DNA of 64,000 bases from an uncultured Chloroflexota bacterium (lineage in GTDB: Bacteria; Chloroflexota; Limnocylindria; Limnocylindrales; CSP1-4). The notes beneath the pieces were generated by a model that did no database searches, had not been told where the DNA came from, and saw nothing but the letters and a program-made list of their open reading frames with translations. The stretch lies in assembly GCA_903822495.1 (NCBI GenBank), contig CAIJPD010000052.1, positions 62,001 through 126,000 on the forward strand, written 5' to 3'. Within the stretch, counting starts at the first letter, position 1; every line of letters starts with the position of its first letter. Positions 33,118 to 42,361 of this stretch are shown one piece after another. The translations under genes and the position numbers were made by a program.

Positions 33118-34849
33118 CCTTCGTCCGCTGGCGCTCGGCGCGGCGGAGGCCGACTCCTCGGCCGCTCTCCCGGCCAGCACGGCCGCTGATGCCCAGGCGC
33201 AGCTCCGCCATCGCCTGCTCCAGCGGTTGCTGGAGGTCATCCCGGGGATCATCACCTACGGGTTGATCCTGTCGCCCATCGCCCTGTCGATCCTCTGGCC
33301 GCAGGTCGTCGCGTGGGCCGTGTTGACCTTCGATGTCTACTGGCTGTACAAGGCCGTGATGCTCACCAGCAGCGTCTTCGTGGCCTCCCTGAAGGTCCGT
33401 GCGACGCTCGCCGTGGACTGGCGCGTCCGGACCATGGCGCTCGCCGACCTCCCGGCGCGGCGGGCCGACCTGGCCAGGAGGATCCCCCTGGTCGAGGAGC
33501 GGGTGGCTCGACTGGCGGCGGATGGCAATCGCCTCGCCGCCGCGGGTGGCCGGCGCGAGCTGGCACGCCTCCAGATGGAGCGCACGTCCGTTGAGCGCCT
33601 GCAGGCACGCCGCTCGGGCGCCATCCCGGATCCTGATCGCGTCTGGCACGTGGCGCTCATCCCGACCTACACGGAGCCGTACGAGAAGCTCGAGGCGACG
33701 GTCCGCGCCCTGGCCGAGGCGGACTGGCCCCGGGAGCGGAAGATGGTCGCCATCATCACGCGCGAGACGGACCTGGCCGGGCGGGAGAACGTGGCCCGTC
33801 TCCGGAGGCAGTTCGGCGGCCAGTTCCTGCACTTCCTGCATATCCTCGATCCGCTGGTCCCCGGGATCGTCGTCGGCAAGTCCAGCGCCATGGCGTACGG
33901 CGGGCGCTGGCTCTACCGCCGGCTCGTCGAGCTGGGCTTCGATCCGGCCGAGGTGGTGGTCACCGATCTCGATTCGGACTACCGCGTCCATCCGTCCTAC
34001 TTCGGCTACCTGACCTGGACGTTTGTCACGGATCCTGATCGCTACCGGCGGCTCTTCCAGCCGGTCCCGATGTTCCACAACAACCTGTGGGACACGCCGA
34101 TGGCGGTACGCCTCGTCGCGATCGGCGCGACCCACGTCCAGATGTGGCGCTCGCTGACCCCGGAGAAGCTGATCAGCTTCTCGTCGTACTCCGTGAGCCT
34201 GCAGACCCTCCACGAGGTGGACTACTGGGCGACCGACGCGATCCCGGAGGACAGCCGGTTCTACTGGAAGGCGTTCTTCCGGTACAGCGGCGAGTTCCAG
34301 GCGATGCCGTTGTTCATCCCGATCTACGGCGATGCGGTGCGCGCCCGGTCGTATCCGCGGACGCTGGTGGAGCAGTACCTCCAGATCCGCCGCTGGGCGT
34401 GGGGCGTCACGGACATCCCGTACTACATCCACAACGCCTTCGCGCACTCCGAGATCCCGCGGTTGACGCGAATCCGCCGGCTGGTGGACCTCTGGCTGGA
34501 TCACATCAACTGGGCCATCGCCCCGTTCGTGATCATCTTCGGGTCGAACCTGCCGCTGCTCCTCAACCCGGCCTTCGCGGAGACCACGCTGGGCCAGAAC
34601 CTGCCCGTCTACGCGTCGTGGCTGCTGACCGGGGCATTCTGCTGCCTGGCGATCCTGATGCACGTCGAGGAGCGGCTGGCGCCGCCGAGGCCGGCCAGCT
34701 GGGGGGTTGCCCGGAACGTTGTCTCGCGGCTCCAGTGGCTCCTGCTCCCGGTGGTGGGGCTGATCTTCTCCAACCTGCCCGCGCTCGACGCGCAGACGCG
34801 CCTGATGACCGGTCGCTACCTGGAGTACAAGGTCACGCCCAAGGCCTAG
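33110..34849 (+). CDS. Membrane glycosyltransferase, cellulose-synthase-like (GT2)
   Basis: The 579-residue protein has two N-terminal hydrophobic helices (about 46-90), an Arg/Ala-rich helical insert (about 110-165) and a GT-A catalytic region starting HVALIPTYTEPYEKLEATV. It has TDLDSD (285-290, DxD) and QIRRWAWG (425-432, the QxxRW motif of processive or membrane-embedded GT2 enzymes), then three or four C-terminal helices. The GTG at 33110 overlaps ilvE. Sugar and acceptor are unknown. It converges with an LCP protein that attaches glycopolymers to the wall, so a cell-surface polymer role is possible. Confidence 0.83.
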   Translation: MPDLRPLALGAAEADSSAALPASTAADAQAQLRHRLLQRLLEVIPGIITYGLILSPIALSILWPQVVAWAVLTFDVYWLYKAVMLTSSVFVASLKVRATLAVDWRVRTMALADLPARRADLARRIPLVEERVARLAADGNRLAAAGGRRELARLQMERTSVERLQARRSGAIPDPDRVWHVALIPTYTEPYEKLEATVRALAEADWPRERKMVAIITRETDLAGRENVARLRRQFGGQFLHFLHILDPLVPGIVVGKSSAMAYGGRWLYRRLVELGFDPAEVVVTDLDSDYRVHPSYFGYLTWTFVTDPDRYRRLFQPVPMFHNNLWDTPMAVRLVAIGATHVQMWRSLTPEKLISFSSYSVSLQTLHEVDYWATDAIPEDSRFYWKAFFRYSGEFQAMPLFIPIYGDAVRARSYPRTLVEQYLQIRRWAWGVTDIPYYIHNAFAHSEIPRLTRIRRLVDLWLDHINWAIAPFVIIFGSNLPLLLNPAFAETTLGQNLPVYASWLLTGAFCCLAILMHVEERLAPPRPASWGVARNVVSRLQWLLLPVVGLIFSNLPALDAQTRLMTGRYLEYKVTPKA

Positions 34850-34865
34850 CCGGAGCGCGGGTGCC

Positions 34866-34874
34866 GGGGGGGGG
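34866..34874. repeat. Nine-G homopolymer between convergent genes
   Basis: Nine G in a row within a GGGTGCCGG-rich stretch, between the ends of the glycosyltransferase and LCP genes. It does not affect either frame. Confidence 0.9.
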
Positions 34875-34928
34875 TGCCGGTGCGCGGGTGGTCCATGCGC
34901 GGCGGCCTGGCCTGTTCGCCAGCCGTGA

Positions 34929-36731
34929 TCAGGGGGCGGGTGGCGGCGTGAGGGCCGGGGTTTCCGATCCGGTCGTGATCACGATGTCAACCTGGCCGGT
35001 CGAGTCGGCGGCAGTCACGGAGACAACCCCGAACAGGGCCTCCAGCGCCTGGACGGTCTGGGGCAAGCGAACCTCGGCGCCGTTGTAGACGGAGACGACC
35101 GTCTTGGTCGCGCTGGTCGTGGCCGCCTTCTGGCCGGGCGCGGACGCGTTCATCCCCAGGTACTGGAGGTAGTCGGCGATGTTGCTGGCGGATGGCGCAC
35201 GCGATGCGCCGGGCAGCACCCAGATTCGCGCACCCTCCGCGGCGAGGCCCTCCCGGGCCGCCTGCTGCCCCGGATCCTCGGTGAAGGCATTCTTCACGGC
35301 CGTCCGGATCTGCGCGACCTTGGGCTCCACGATGTAGCCGCGCGGGCTGTCGCCGACCTCGGTCCCGTAGAGGGGTGGGGCGAAGACGTACGACCGGATG
35401 GCGCGAGTGTCGATGGAGTCGGCGAGACCCAGCAGCTGCGGGACGAGGTCACGCGGGATGTCCGTCCGGATGGCGCCGCCCAGGGCGACGGCCAACTCAT
35501 CAATCCGGGGCAGGAGTGATCCGACGTCCACCTGGTCGCGCAGGGAGACCAGGATCCGCTGCTGGCGCTGGGCGCGATCGAAGTCGCTGGAGCCATGGCG
35601 CGAACGGGCGTAGACCAGGGCTTCCGTGCCGGTCATGTGGCGCATGCCGGCAGGGATGTAGACCCGCATCAGGTCTGCGCCGCCCGTCGGGTAGCTGTCG
35701 TCTACGACGGGGACCTGGACGTTCACGTTCACGCCGCCGAGCGCGTCGACGATGTGGACGAAGCCGTCGAAGTTCACCTCGGCGAAGTACTGGATCGTGA
35801 GGCCATACAGCTCGCCCAGGATCGCCTTGACGCCGTTGTAGCCGCGCGTCGCGGCGGTGCCCGGGAAGAGGTCCGATCGCCCGGCGACCGCCGCGTAGAA
35901 GCTGTTGATCTTGCCCCGGTAGAGGGACCCGAACACGTTGCGGGCCGGTCCGGCGGGGACTGGGACGTCGACCATGTCCCGCGGGAGGCTGAACAGGACG
36001 ACCCGCCTGGACGTGGGATCGATCGACGCGACGATGAGCGTGTCCGTGTTGTTGGTGCCCTCGTTGGGGCGCGCATCGGACCCGATCAGCAGGATGTTGA
36101 GCCGGTCCTTGCCGTTCCACGGCGGGATGGTGGCGTTGGGGATCGCCGAGCCCTCCGCCGGCAGCCGGGTCGCCGCCGGGTCGACGCTGGCGGCGGTGAC
36201 GGGGGCCGGCGTCGGCTCCGGGCAGAGCGCCGTCCCGCCCGCGCTGAACACGCAGCTCACGAGGCTCGAGGCCAGCATGTCGTAGCGCGCGACCGCGACA
36301 TGGGCGCCGCTCATGACCACCAGCACGGCCAGCAAGCCCGCGACCGAGAGAGCCGAGGGCCGGAGCGACACCCGGGCCGGACCACCGGCCGGGGTTGCGG
36401 CCGTGGCAGCACGGTCGTGGGCATTCAGGAACTGCGCCACTCGCCAGGAGTCCACGATCGCGGCCGCGCGATAGGCCAGCGCGACGAGGTTGAGGACGAA
36501 GACCAGGGTCAGGAACCAGGCCTGCACGGCGAGGCCGGCGAGGGCCAGCCTGTCCACCCGGGTCACGATCCCGGCCGTGAGGGCGACCAGGAGGAGGGGA
36601 GCCGCGCCGAAGGCGAGCGCGCGCACACCGGCACCCGCATAGGCGTGCCCAAGGCCAGGGAACAAGAGCGAAAGGACGGCCGCGGCGAACGACGAACGGC
36701 TCCGCGGACGCGTCTCCTGCACGGACGGCAT
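34929..36731 (-). CDS. LCP-family glycopolymer ligase (LytR-CpsA-Psr) with LytR_C domain
   Basis: LCP proteins transfer lipid-linked glycopolymers to peptidoglycan or other acceptors. The 600-residue protein has three to four N-terminal hydrophobic segments (about 14-80 and 125-145), more than the single helix usual for LCP. A linker follows, then the LCP domain: LNILLIGSDARPNEGTNNTDTLIVASI, FSLPRDMVDVP, NVFGSLYRGKINSFYA and ALVYARSRHGSSDFDRAQRQQ hold the conserved Asp/Arg residues. The end (about 500-600) is a LytR_C-type domain with a Pro-rich tail. The ATG at 36731 is preferred because a TATCCT lies seven bases upstream. Confidence 0.92.
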   Translation of the reverse strand: MPSVQETRPRSRSSFAAAVLSLLFPGLGHAYAGAGVRALAFGAAPLLLVALTAGIVTRVDRLALAGLAVQAWFLTLVFVLNLVALAYRAAAIVDSWRVAQFLNAHDRAATAATPAGGPARVSLRPSALSVAGLLAVLVVMSGAHVAVARYDMLASSLVSCVFSAGGTALCPEPTPAPVTAASVDPAATRLPAEGSAIPNATIPPWNGKDRLNILLIGSDARPNEGTNNTDTLIVASIDPTSRRVVLFSLPRDMVDVPVPAGPARNVFGSLYRGKINSFYAAVAGRSDLFPGTAATRGYNGVKAILGELYGLTIQYFAEVNFDGFVHIVDALGGVNVNVQVPVVDDSYPTGGADLMRVYIPAGMRHMTGTEALVYARSRHGSSDFDRAQRQQRILVSLRDQVDVGSLLPRIDELAVALGGAIRTDIPRDLVPQLLGLADSIDTRAIRSYVFAPPLYGTEVGDSPRGYIVEPKVAQIRTAVKNAFTEDPGQQAAREGLAAEGARIWVLPGASRAPSASNIADYLQYLGMNASAPGQKAATTSATKTVVSVYNGAEVRLPQTVQALEALFGVVSVTAADSTGQVDIVITTGSETPALTPPPAP

Positions 36732-36737
36732 CGCGGG

Positions 36738-36746
36738 TAGGATACT
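36738..36746. promoter_or_regulatory. Symmetric -10 shared by LCP gene and ileS
   Basis: TAGGATACT. On the minus strand it reads AGTATCCTA, with TATCCT at 36744-36739, seven bases before the LCP ATG. On the plus strand GATACT (36741-36746) would start ileS with a leader of about 85 nt. One near-palindrome could serve both directions. Confidence 0.5.
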
Positions 36747-36837
36747 CGGAACCCGCCGACCGACATGCCGGCGCCCCGGCCCCGGACGGCCGCACCACGA
36801 TTCCAGGACCCGGCTCGCCGGCGCACCGAGAGGCCAG

Positions 36838-39800
36838 ATGTTCCGTTCCGTCAGCCCGCACCCGGACTTCGTCGCGCAGGAATACGAGCTGCTGGAACGC
36901 TGGCGCGAGCGGCGGACCTTCGCCCGGCTCCGCGCCCAGAACGCCTCGGGTCCGCGCTGGAGCTTCCTGGACGGCCCTATCACGGCCAACAACCCGATGG
37001 GCGTCCACCACGGCTGGGGCCGGACGTACAAGGACCTCTTCTGTCGCTACCACGCGATGCTCGGCGAGCACCAGCGCTGGCAGAACGGCTTTGACTGCCA
37101 GGGGCTCTGGGTCGAGGTCAACGTCGAGAAGGACCTGGGCCTCCAGAACAAGCGCGACATCGAGGCGTTCGGGATCGCGGCCTTCGTGAACCTGTGCAAG
37201 CAGCGTGTCCTGACCTACGCCGCCCGCCAGACGGAGCAGTCGATCCGGCTGGGCTACTGGATGGACTGGAACGACCCGGATGAGCTGCGTCGCCTGCGCG
37301 ACATGCTGGCCGAGGACGCCACCCAGGTGACCACGATCCAGGGCGTCGACGGCCCCGTCACGGACACGGTGGAGATGCTCATCGGCCGCCTCGGAATGGG
37401 CGATATCGGGGGCTCGTACTTCACCTTCAGCAACGAGAACAACGACCTGATCTGGGGCTTCCTGGCCGAGTGCCATCGCCGTGGCTGGCTGTACAAGGGG
37501 CACGATTCCATGCCGTGGTGCGCCCGCTGCGGCACCGGCATGAGCCAGCACGAGATGACCGAGGGCTACCGGGACCGCGAGGACCCGGGCCTGACCATCC
37601 GCCTCCCACTGGTTGATCGGCCGGGCGAGTCGCTCCTCGTCTGGACCACCACGCCCTGGACGCTCACCTCCAACGTCGCGGCAGCCGTGGAGCCGCGCCT
37701 GCGCTACGTCAAGGTCCGCCAGGGGAACGAGATGCTGTGGCTGGGCCGCGGCACGCTGAAGTCCGCGCTCGTTGGCCCGTTCGAGATCCTCGAGGAGAAG
37801 ACTGGCGCCGAGCTGGTCGGCTGGCGGTACGAAGGCCCGTACGACGCGCTCCCGTCGGTGCAGGCCGCGTTCTCGGCCGGCGGGCCGTCCGGCGTCCCGT
37901 ACGAGCACGTCGTCATCGCCTGGGAGGAAGTCGGCGAGGAGGAAGGGACCGGAATCGTCCACATCGCGCCCGGTTGCGGTGCGGAGGACTTCCAGCTCGG
38001 CAAGAAGCTGGGTCTCCCGGTCATCGGCCCCATCGACGAGTCGGGCCTGTACCTCGCCGGGTTTGGCTCCCTCTCCGGGCAATCCGCGGCAGCGGTCGCG
38101 GACCAGGTGATCGCCCACCTCCGGGACACCGGGCGGTTCTACCGCCTCGAGACCATCACCCACCGCTACCCGCACTGCTGGCGGTGCGGCACGCCGCTCC
38201 TGTTCCGCGTCGTGGACGAGTGGTTCATCAACATGGGCGAGGTCTACGACCAGCCCCGAGAGACCCTGACGACGGAGCAGGTCGATCGCAGCCTGCGCTA
38301 CCAGATCATGGAGGTCGTGGACCGGATCCGCTGGATCCCGGACTTTGGCTACGAGCGGGAGCTGGACTGGCTCCACAACATGCACGACTGGATGATCAGC
38401 AAGAAGCGCTATTGGGGCCTGGCGCTGCCGATCTACGAGTGCGCGTCGTGCGCGACCGTGACGGTGGTCTCCGGGCGCGACGACCTGCACGCGCGGGCGA
38501 TCGACGGCTGGGCCCGGTTCGATGGCCACACGCCGCACCGCCCGTGGGTCGACGAGGTCGTCATCGGGTGCAGCGGCTGCGGCGGGCCCGTCCGACGGAT
38601 CCCGGACGTCGGCAACGTCTGGCTGGACGCCGGGATCGTGCCCTATTCCACGCTCCATTTCCGGGAGGACCCGGACGAGTGGGCGCGCTGGTTCCCGGTT
38701 GACTTCGTCACTGAGAGCTTCCCGGGCCAGTTCCGGAACTGGTTCTACTCGATGCTGGCCATGTCCACGGTGCTTCGCCGCGAGGAGCCGTTCAAGACGA
38801 TCTTCGGCTACGCGACGCTGTTTGCCGAGGACGGCCGCCCGATGCACAAGAGCTCTGGCAACGCCATCGAGTTCGACGAGGCCGCGGACCGGATGGGCGT
38901 CGATGTGATGCGCTGGCTGTACATGCGCGCACGCCCGGATGACAACATCCTGTTCGGCTGGCACGTGGCCGACGAGGCGCGCCGGCAGTTGCTGGTCCTC
39001 TGGAACGTGTACTCGTTCTTCGTGACGTACGCGGGTCTGACGGGCTGGAGCCCGGGTGGTGCCCCGCCCCCGGCGGAGCGCCCGGCGATGGATCGCTGGA
39101 TCCTCTCGCGGACCGCCGGGCTGGCGTCGGCCGCCGGCGCCTGTCTCTCGGACTACGACGCCCTGGGGGCCACCAAGGCCATCGAGGCCTACATCGACGA
39201 TCTCTCCACCTGGTACCTCCGCCTGTCCCGCAAGCGCTTCTCGCGCAACCAGGACCCGGTGGACCGCGCCTCGGCGTTCGCCACGCTCCACGCGGCGCTG
39301 CTGGGCGTCGCCCGGGTGATGGCCCCCATCCTGCCCTTCCTCTCGGATGCCATGTACCTGAACCTGACGGACACGGATGGCGATGCGGTGGATTCCGTCC
39401 ACCTGACGCGCTGGCCCTCGGACGAGCTGGGCTCCCTGCGCGACGAGCGACTCGAGGGCGCCATGGGCACGGCCCGTCGCTCCGTGGAGCTGGTGCGCAC
39501 GCTCCGCTCCGCCGGTGGCCTCAAGGGCCGGCAGCCGCTGGCCCGGATGTGGCTGGCGCTGCCCGGTGCCGAGCTGGCCGAGCGCGACGCCCTGCTGGCC
39601 CTGGTCCGCGGCGAGGTCAACGTCAAGGCCATCGAGCTGATCGGCGACGAATCGGGCCTTGTCGAACGACGGGTCAAGCCGCTCCTGCCGCGGATCGGGA
39701 AGCGGCTGGGCGCCGCGATCCCTGCGGTCATGGCGGCGGCCCGGTCCGGGGACCTGGTCATCAACGAGGATGGCTCGGTCACGCTGGGCGGCGTCACGTT

Positions 39801-40167
39801 GGCACCGGACGAGGTGGAGATCCAGGCGAGCCCGCGGGCCGGAACCCAGGTCGCTCACGACGATGGACTCGTGGTGGTCATCGACACCGAGCTGACCGAC
39901 GCGCTTCGCGCGGAGGGTGACGCACGCGAGCTGCAGCGCGCCATCCAGGAGCTGCGGCGCGAGGCCGGCCTGGCGCTGGATGACCGGATCGAGCTCTGGC
40001 TGGCGGGCGTGCCCGAGGCCGTTCGCCCGCACCTGGTCGACGTGGCCGAGGAGGTCCTGGCGGACCCGCCATCCGAGGGTACCCCCGCCGAGGGCGGCTT
40101 CGCCGCGGGCTCGGTCGAGCTGATCGGTGGCGCCGTCGAGATCGCCCTCCGGGTGAAGCGCGCGTGA
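36838..40167 (+). CDS. ileS: Isoleucyl-tRNA synthetase, divergent form
   Basis: This 1109-residue class I synthetase charges tRNA-Ile. The catalytic domain starts LDGPITANNPMGVHHGWGRT; the HIGH motif reads HHGW (57-60). The KMSKS loop reads PMHKSSGN (Met669-Asn675). The CP1 editing domain carries LLVWTTTPWTLTSNVA, with HIAPGCGAEDF later. Cys pairs CARCG, CWRCG and CASC/CSGCG look like zinc knuckles. The C-terminus has an anticodon-binding helical domain and further beta modules. The ATG at 36838 follows GAGAGG. LeuRS/ValRS are less likely given overall layout and CP1. It overlaps lspA in GTGA. Confidence 0.9.
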   Translation: MFRSVSPHPDFVAQEYELLERWRERRTFARLRAQNASGPRWSFLDGPITANNPMGVHHGWGRTYKDLFCRYHAMLGEHQRWQNGFDCQGLWVEVNVEKDLGLQNKRDIEAFGIAAFVNLCKQRVLTYAARQTEQSIRLGYWMDWNDPDELRRLRDMLAEDATQVTTIQGVDGPVTDTVEMLIGRLGMGDIGGSYFTFSNENNDLIWGFLAECHRRGWLYKGHDSMPWCARCGTGMSQHEMTEGYRDREDPGLTIRLPLVDRPGESLLVWTTTPWTLTSNVAAAVEPRLRYVKVRQGNEMLWLGRGTLKSALVGPFEILEEKTGAELVGWRYEGPYDALPSVQAAFSAGGPSGVPYEHVVIAWEEVGEEEGTGIVHIAPGCGAEDFQLGKKLGLPVIGPIDESGLYLAGFGSLSGQSAAAVADQVIAHLRDTGRFYRLETITHRYPHCWRCGTPLLFRVVDEWFINMGEVYDQPRETLTTEQVDRSLRYQIMEVVDRIRWIPDFGYERELDWLHNMHDWMISKKRYWGLALPIYECASCATVTVVSGRDDLHARAIDGWARFDGHTPHRPWVDEVVIGCSGCGGPVRRIPDVGNVWLDAGIVPYSTLHFREDPDEWARWFPVDFVTESFPGQFRNWFYSMLAMSTVLRREEPFKTIFGYATLFAEDGRPMHKSSGNAIEFDEAADRMGVDVMRWLYMRARPDDNILFGWHVADEARRQLLVLWNVYSFFVTYAGLTGWSPGGAPPPAERPAMDRWILSRTAGLASAAGACLSDYDALGATKAIEAYIDDLSTWYLRLSRKRFSRNQDPVDRASAFATLHAALLGVARVMAPILPFLSDAMYLNLTDTDGDAVDSVHLTRWPSDELGSLRDERLEGAMGTARRSVELVRTLRSAGGLKGRQPLARMWLALPGAELAERDALLALVRGEVNVKAIELIGDESGLVERRVKPLLPRIGKRLGAAIPAVMAAARSGDLVINEDGSVTLGGVTLAPDEVEIQASPRAGTQVAHDDGLVVVIDTELTDALRAEGDARELQRAIQELRREAGLALDDRIELWLAGVPEAVRPHLVDVAEEVLADPPSEGTPAEGGFAAGSVELIGGAVEIALRVKRA

Positions 40168-40682
40168 CCGCCCGGCGGTCGCCGCATTGGCTCCTGTTCA
40201 TCGTCCTGGCCGTCGTGGTCGTGCTGGCCGACCAGGCGACCAAGGCCTGGGTCGTCGGTGCCGTGGCGCCGGGCGAAGCCCTGCGACTGATCGGGGAGAA
40301 CCTCCGGCTGATCATCACCTACAACACCGGGGGCCTCTTCGGCCTCTTCCAGCAGCAGTCGGCGGTCTTCGCCCTCTTCTCGATCGGCGTGATGGGACTG
40401 ATCGTCGTGGTCCACGGACGATCCGGGCGGAGCCGCTACCTGACGCTGACCCTGGGCCTGCTGCTGGGCGGCGCGATCGGGAACTTCGTGGACCGGATCC
40501 AGCTGGGTCACGTCATCGACTGGGTGGACATCGGCCTGGGCGACTGGCGCTTCTACACCTTCAACGTCGCCGACATGGCGGTCACGGCCAGCGTCCTCCT
40601 CCTGCTCGGCCTGTCGCTGCGCTCGTCGCCGGCGGGTCGGGAGCAGGCACCCGGCCGGGATGCGGCCGAGGGTCAGGCGTGA
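40164..40682 (+). CDS. lspA: Lipoprotein signal peptidase II
   Basis: LspA removes signal peptides from prolipoproteins. The 172-residue protein has four membrane helices. The catalytic Asp pair lies in GAIGNFVDRIQ and FNVADMAVTAS. The conserved N-x-G-x-x-F-G motif reads YNTGGLFGLF, a mild variant of the usual NxGAAFG. The C-terminus is a Gly/Arg/Glu tail. It starts with GTGA inside the ileS stop and ends with GTGA into rluD. The ileS-lspA-rluD order is widely conserved. Confidence 0.96.
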   Translation: MTARRSPHWLLFIVLAVVVVLADQATKAWVVGAVAPGEALRLIGENLRLIITYNTGGLFGLFQQQSAVFALFSIGVMGLIVVVHGRSGRSRYLTLTLGLLLGGAIGNFVDRIQLGHVIDWVDIGLGDWRFYTFNVADMAVTASVLLLLGLSLRSSPAGREQAPGRDAAEGQA

Positions 40683-41656
40683 GCCCCGCGGTGCCCACCG
40701 AGGACGAGATCCGGGTGGTGACGGTCCCCATCGGATCGATCACGGCCCGCGTCGACCGCGTGGTCGCGGACCTGACGGGGCTCTCACGGAGCTATCTCCA
40801 GAAGCTGATCACCCAGGGCCTGCTCACGGTCGATGGCGCTGCGGTGCGGGCCAACGAGCCGGTGACGGCCGGGACGGTGCTCCGGCTGGTGATCCCGCCG
40901 CCGGCCGCGGCCGAGCCGCAGCCGCAGCCGGAGATCCCGGTCGACGTGATCTACGAGGACGATGACCTGCTGATCGTCAACAAGCCATCCGGGCTGGTCG
41001 TCCACCCCGCCGCCGGGCATTGGGACGGCACGCTCGTGAACGCGTTGCTGGGGCGTGCGGATGCTGAGGAGTACGGCGGGATCGCCGGGGTACGCCGGCC
41101 GGGGATCGTCCACCGACTCGACCGGGACACGAGCGGCCTGCTGATGGTGGCTCGCCACGATGCCGCACAGGCCTCGCTGATGGCGCAGCTCAAGGCGCGC
41201 CGCGTCAAGAAGACCTACCTCGCCCTGGTGCAGGGCAGCGTGACGGCGGCGAATGGCCGAATCGAGGCGCCCATCGCCCGTGACCCGGCGCGCCGGACTC
41301 GGATGGCGGTCATTGCCACGGGCCGCCCGTCCGTCACGGGCTACCGCATCCGCGAGCGATTCGCCGGCTGGACGCTCCTGGAGCTCGACCTGATCACGGG
41401 CCGCACCCACCAGATCCGCGTCCATCTCGAGGCCATCGGCCACCCTGTCGCGGGTGATCCGCTGTACGGGACGGGGACATCGCGGCGCGGTCCCGACGGC
41501 CTGGAGCGCCTCTTTCTCCACGCCTGGCGCCTCGAGCTGGCCAGCCCCACCGACGCGCACCTGATCCGCGCCGAGGCGCCACTGCCAGACGTGCTCGAGG
41601 CCGTCCTGGCCGACCTGCGCGTCCGCGACACGACGGCCCGGGTGGGCCACGCATGA
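40679..41656 (+). CDS. rluD: RluA-family 23S rRNA pseudouridine synthase (RluD-like)
   Basis: Predicted to make pseudouridines in helix 69 of 23S rRNA. The 325-residue protein has an S4 RNA-binding domain (about 22-72, RVDRVVADLTGLSRSYLQKL), then the catalytic domain starting VIYEDDDLLIVNKPSGLVVH and the core PGIVHRLDRDTSGLLMVA, with catalytic Asp148. GRTHQIRVHLEAIGHPVAGD is the second family signature. It starts with GTGA in lspA and ends with ATGA into gmk. The specific sites modified cannot be told from sequence. Confidence 0.93.
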   Translation: MSPAVPTEDEIRVVTVPIGSITARVDRVVADLTGLSRSYLQKLITQGLLTVDGAAVRANEPVTAGTVLRLVIPPPAAAEPQPQPEIPVDVIYEDDDLLIVNKPSGLVVHPAAGHWDGTLVNALLGRADAEEYGGIAGVRRPGIVHRLDRDTSGLLMVARHDAAQASLMAQLKARRVKKTYLALVQGSVTAANGRIEAPIARDPARRTRMAVIATGRPSVTGYRIRERFAGWTLLELDLITGRTHQIRVHLEAIGHPVAGDPLYGTGTSRRGPDGLERLFLHAWRLELASPTDAHLIRAEAPLPDVLEAVLADLRVRDTTARVGHA

Positions 41657-42273
41657 CCGATCGCCGGGACGGCGCCCCGGGCGCGATGCTGGTGATCATC
41701 TCGGGGCCGTCCGGGGTGGGCAAGGACACGGTCATCGATGCGCTTCGCAGTCGCCAGCACCGTCCCGAGTACCACTACGTCGTGACCTGCACGACCCGGC
41801 CGCCGCGCGCCTACGAGGCCGACGGCGTCCACTACCAGTTCCTGGACCGAGCCGAGTTCGAGCGTCTTGATCAAGCCGGGGAGTTCCTGGAAGCCAACTT
41901 CGTCCACGCCAACTGGTACGGCACGCCCCGGGCGCAGGTTCGCGATGCGCTCGCCGCCGGCCGTGACGTGATCCTCAAGATCGACGTCCAGGGCGCCCAG
42001 GTGGTCAAGGAGGAGGTCCAGGACGCGCTCCTGATCTTCCTGGTCCCGCCGTCCCTGGAGGACCTGTTCGTCCGCCTGCGCAGTCGCGCGACGGAGACGG
42101 CCGACGAGCTTGACGTCCGCCAGCAGAACGCCGCGATCGAGCTGGCGCGCCAGGACGACTACGACTACGTCGTGGTCAACGAGACCGACGAGGTGGAGGC
42201 CGTGGCCGCGCGCATCGACCAGATCATCGACGAGGAGCGGCGCCGCCACCCGGGGCGGCGCGTCCGGGTCTAG
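41653..42273 (+). CDS. gmk: Guanylate kinase
   Basis: Gmk phosphorylates GMP to GDP. The 206-residue protein has the P-loop IISGPSGVGKDT (18-25), the GMP-binding TCTTRPPRAYEADGVHYQF and the lid EAVAARID region. The P-loop carries Asp where Ser/Thr is most common after the Lys, the neighbouring Thr being retained. The ATG overlaps rluD. The end is 88 bp from the convergent epimerase; that gap shows no clear terminator. Confidence 0.95.
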   Translation: MTDRRDGAPGAMLVIISGPSGVGKDTVIDALRSRQHRPEYHYVVTCTTRPPRAYEADGVHYQFLDRAEFERLDQAGEFLEANFVHANWYGTPRAQVRDALAAGRDVILKIDVQGAQVVKEEVQDALLIFLVPPSLEDLFVRLRSRATETADELDVRQQNAAIELARQDDYDYVVVNETDEVEAVAARIDQIIDEERRRHPGRRVRV

Positions 42274-42361
42274 CCTCCCGGCCCTGGTCTCGCGGCCGGA
42301 CGCCGCGGATGCTGGAGCGCCTCGTTCGCCGCGATCGGGGCGCACCGGCCGGTGGCACCGG

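Noticed and set aside
36747-36837. T-box riboswitch in the ileS leader
   Set aside because: The leader is about 85 nt, too short for a T-box, and I see no T-box sequence or specifier stem.
35500-40032. A 1510-codon minus-strand frame opposite ileS
   Set aside because: It is rich in Arg, Gly, Asp and Pro with no domain and lies wholly opposite LCP/ileS coding sequence. It is a GC-driven shadow frame.
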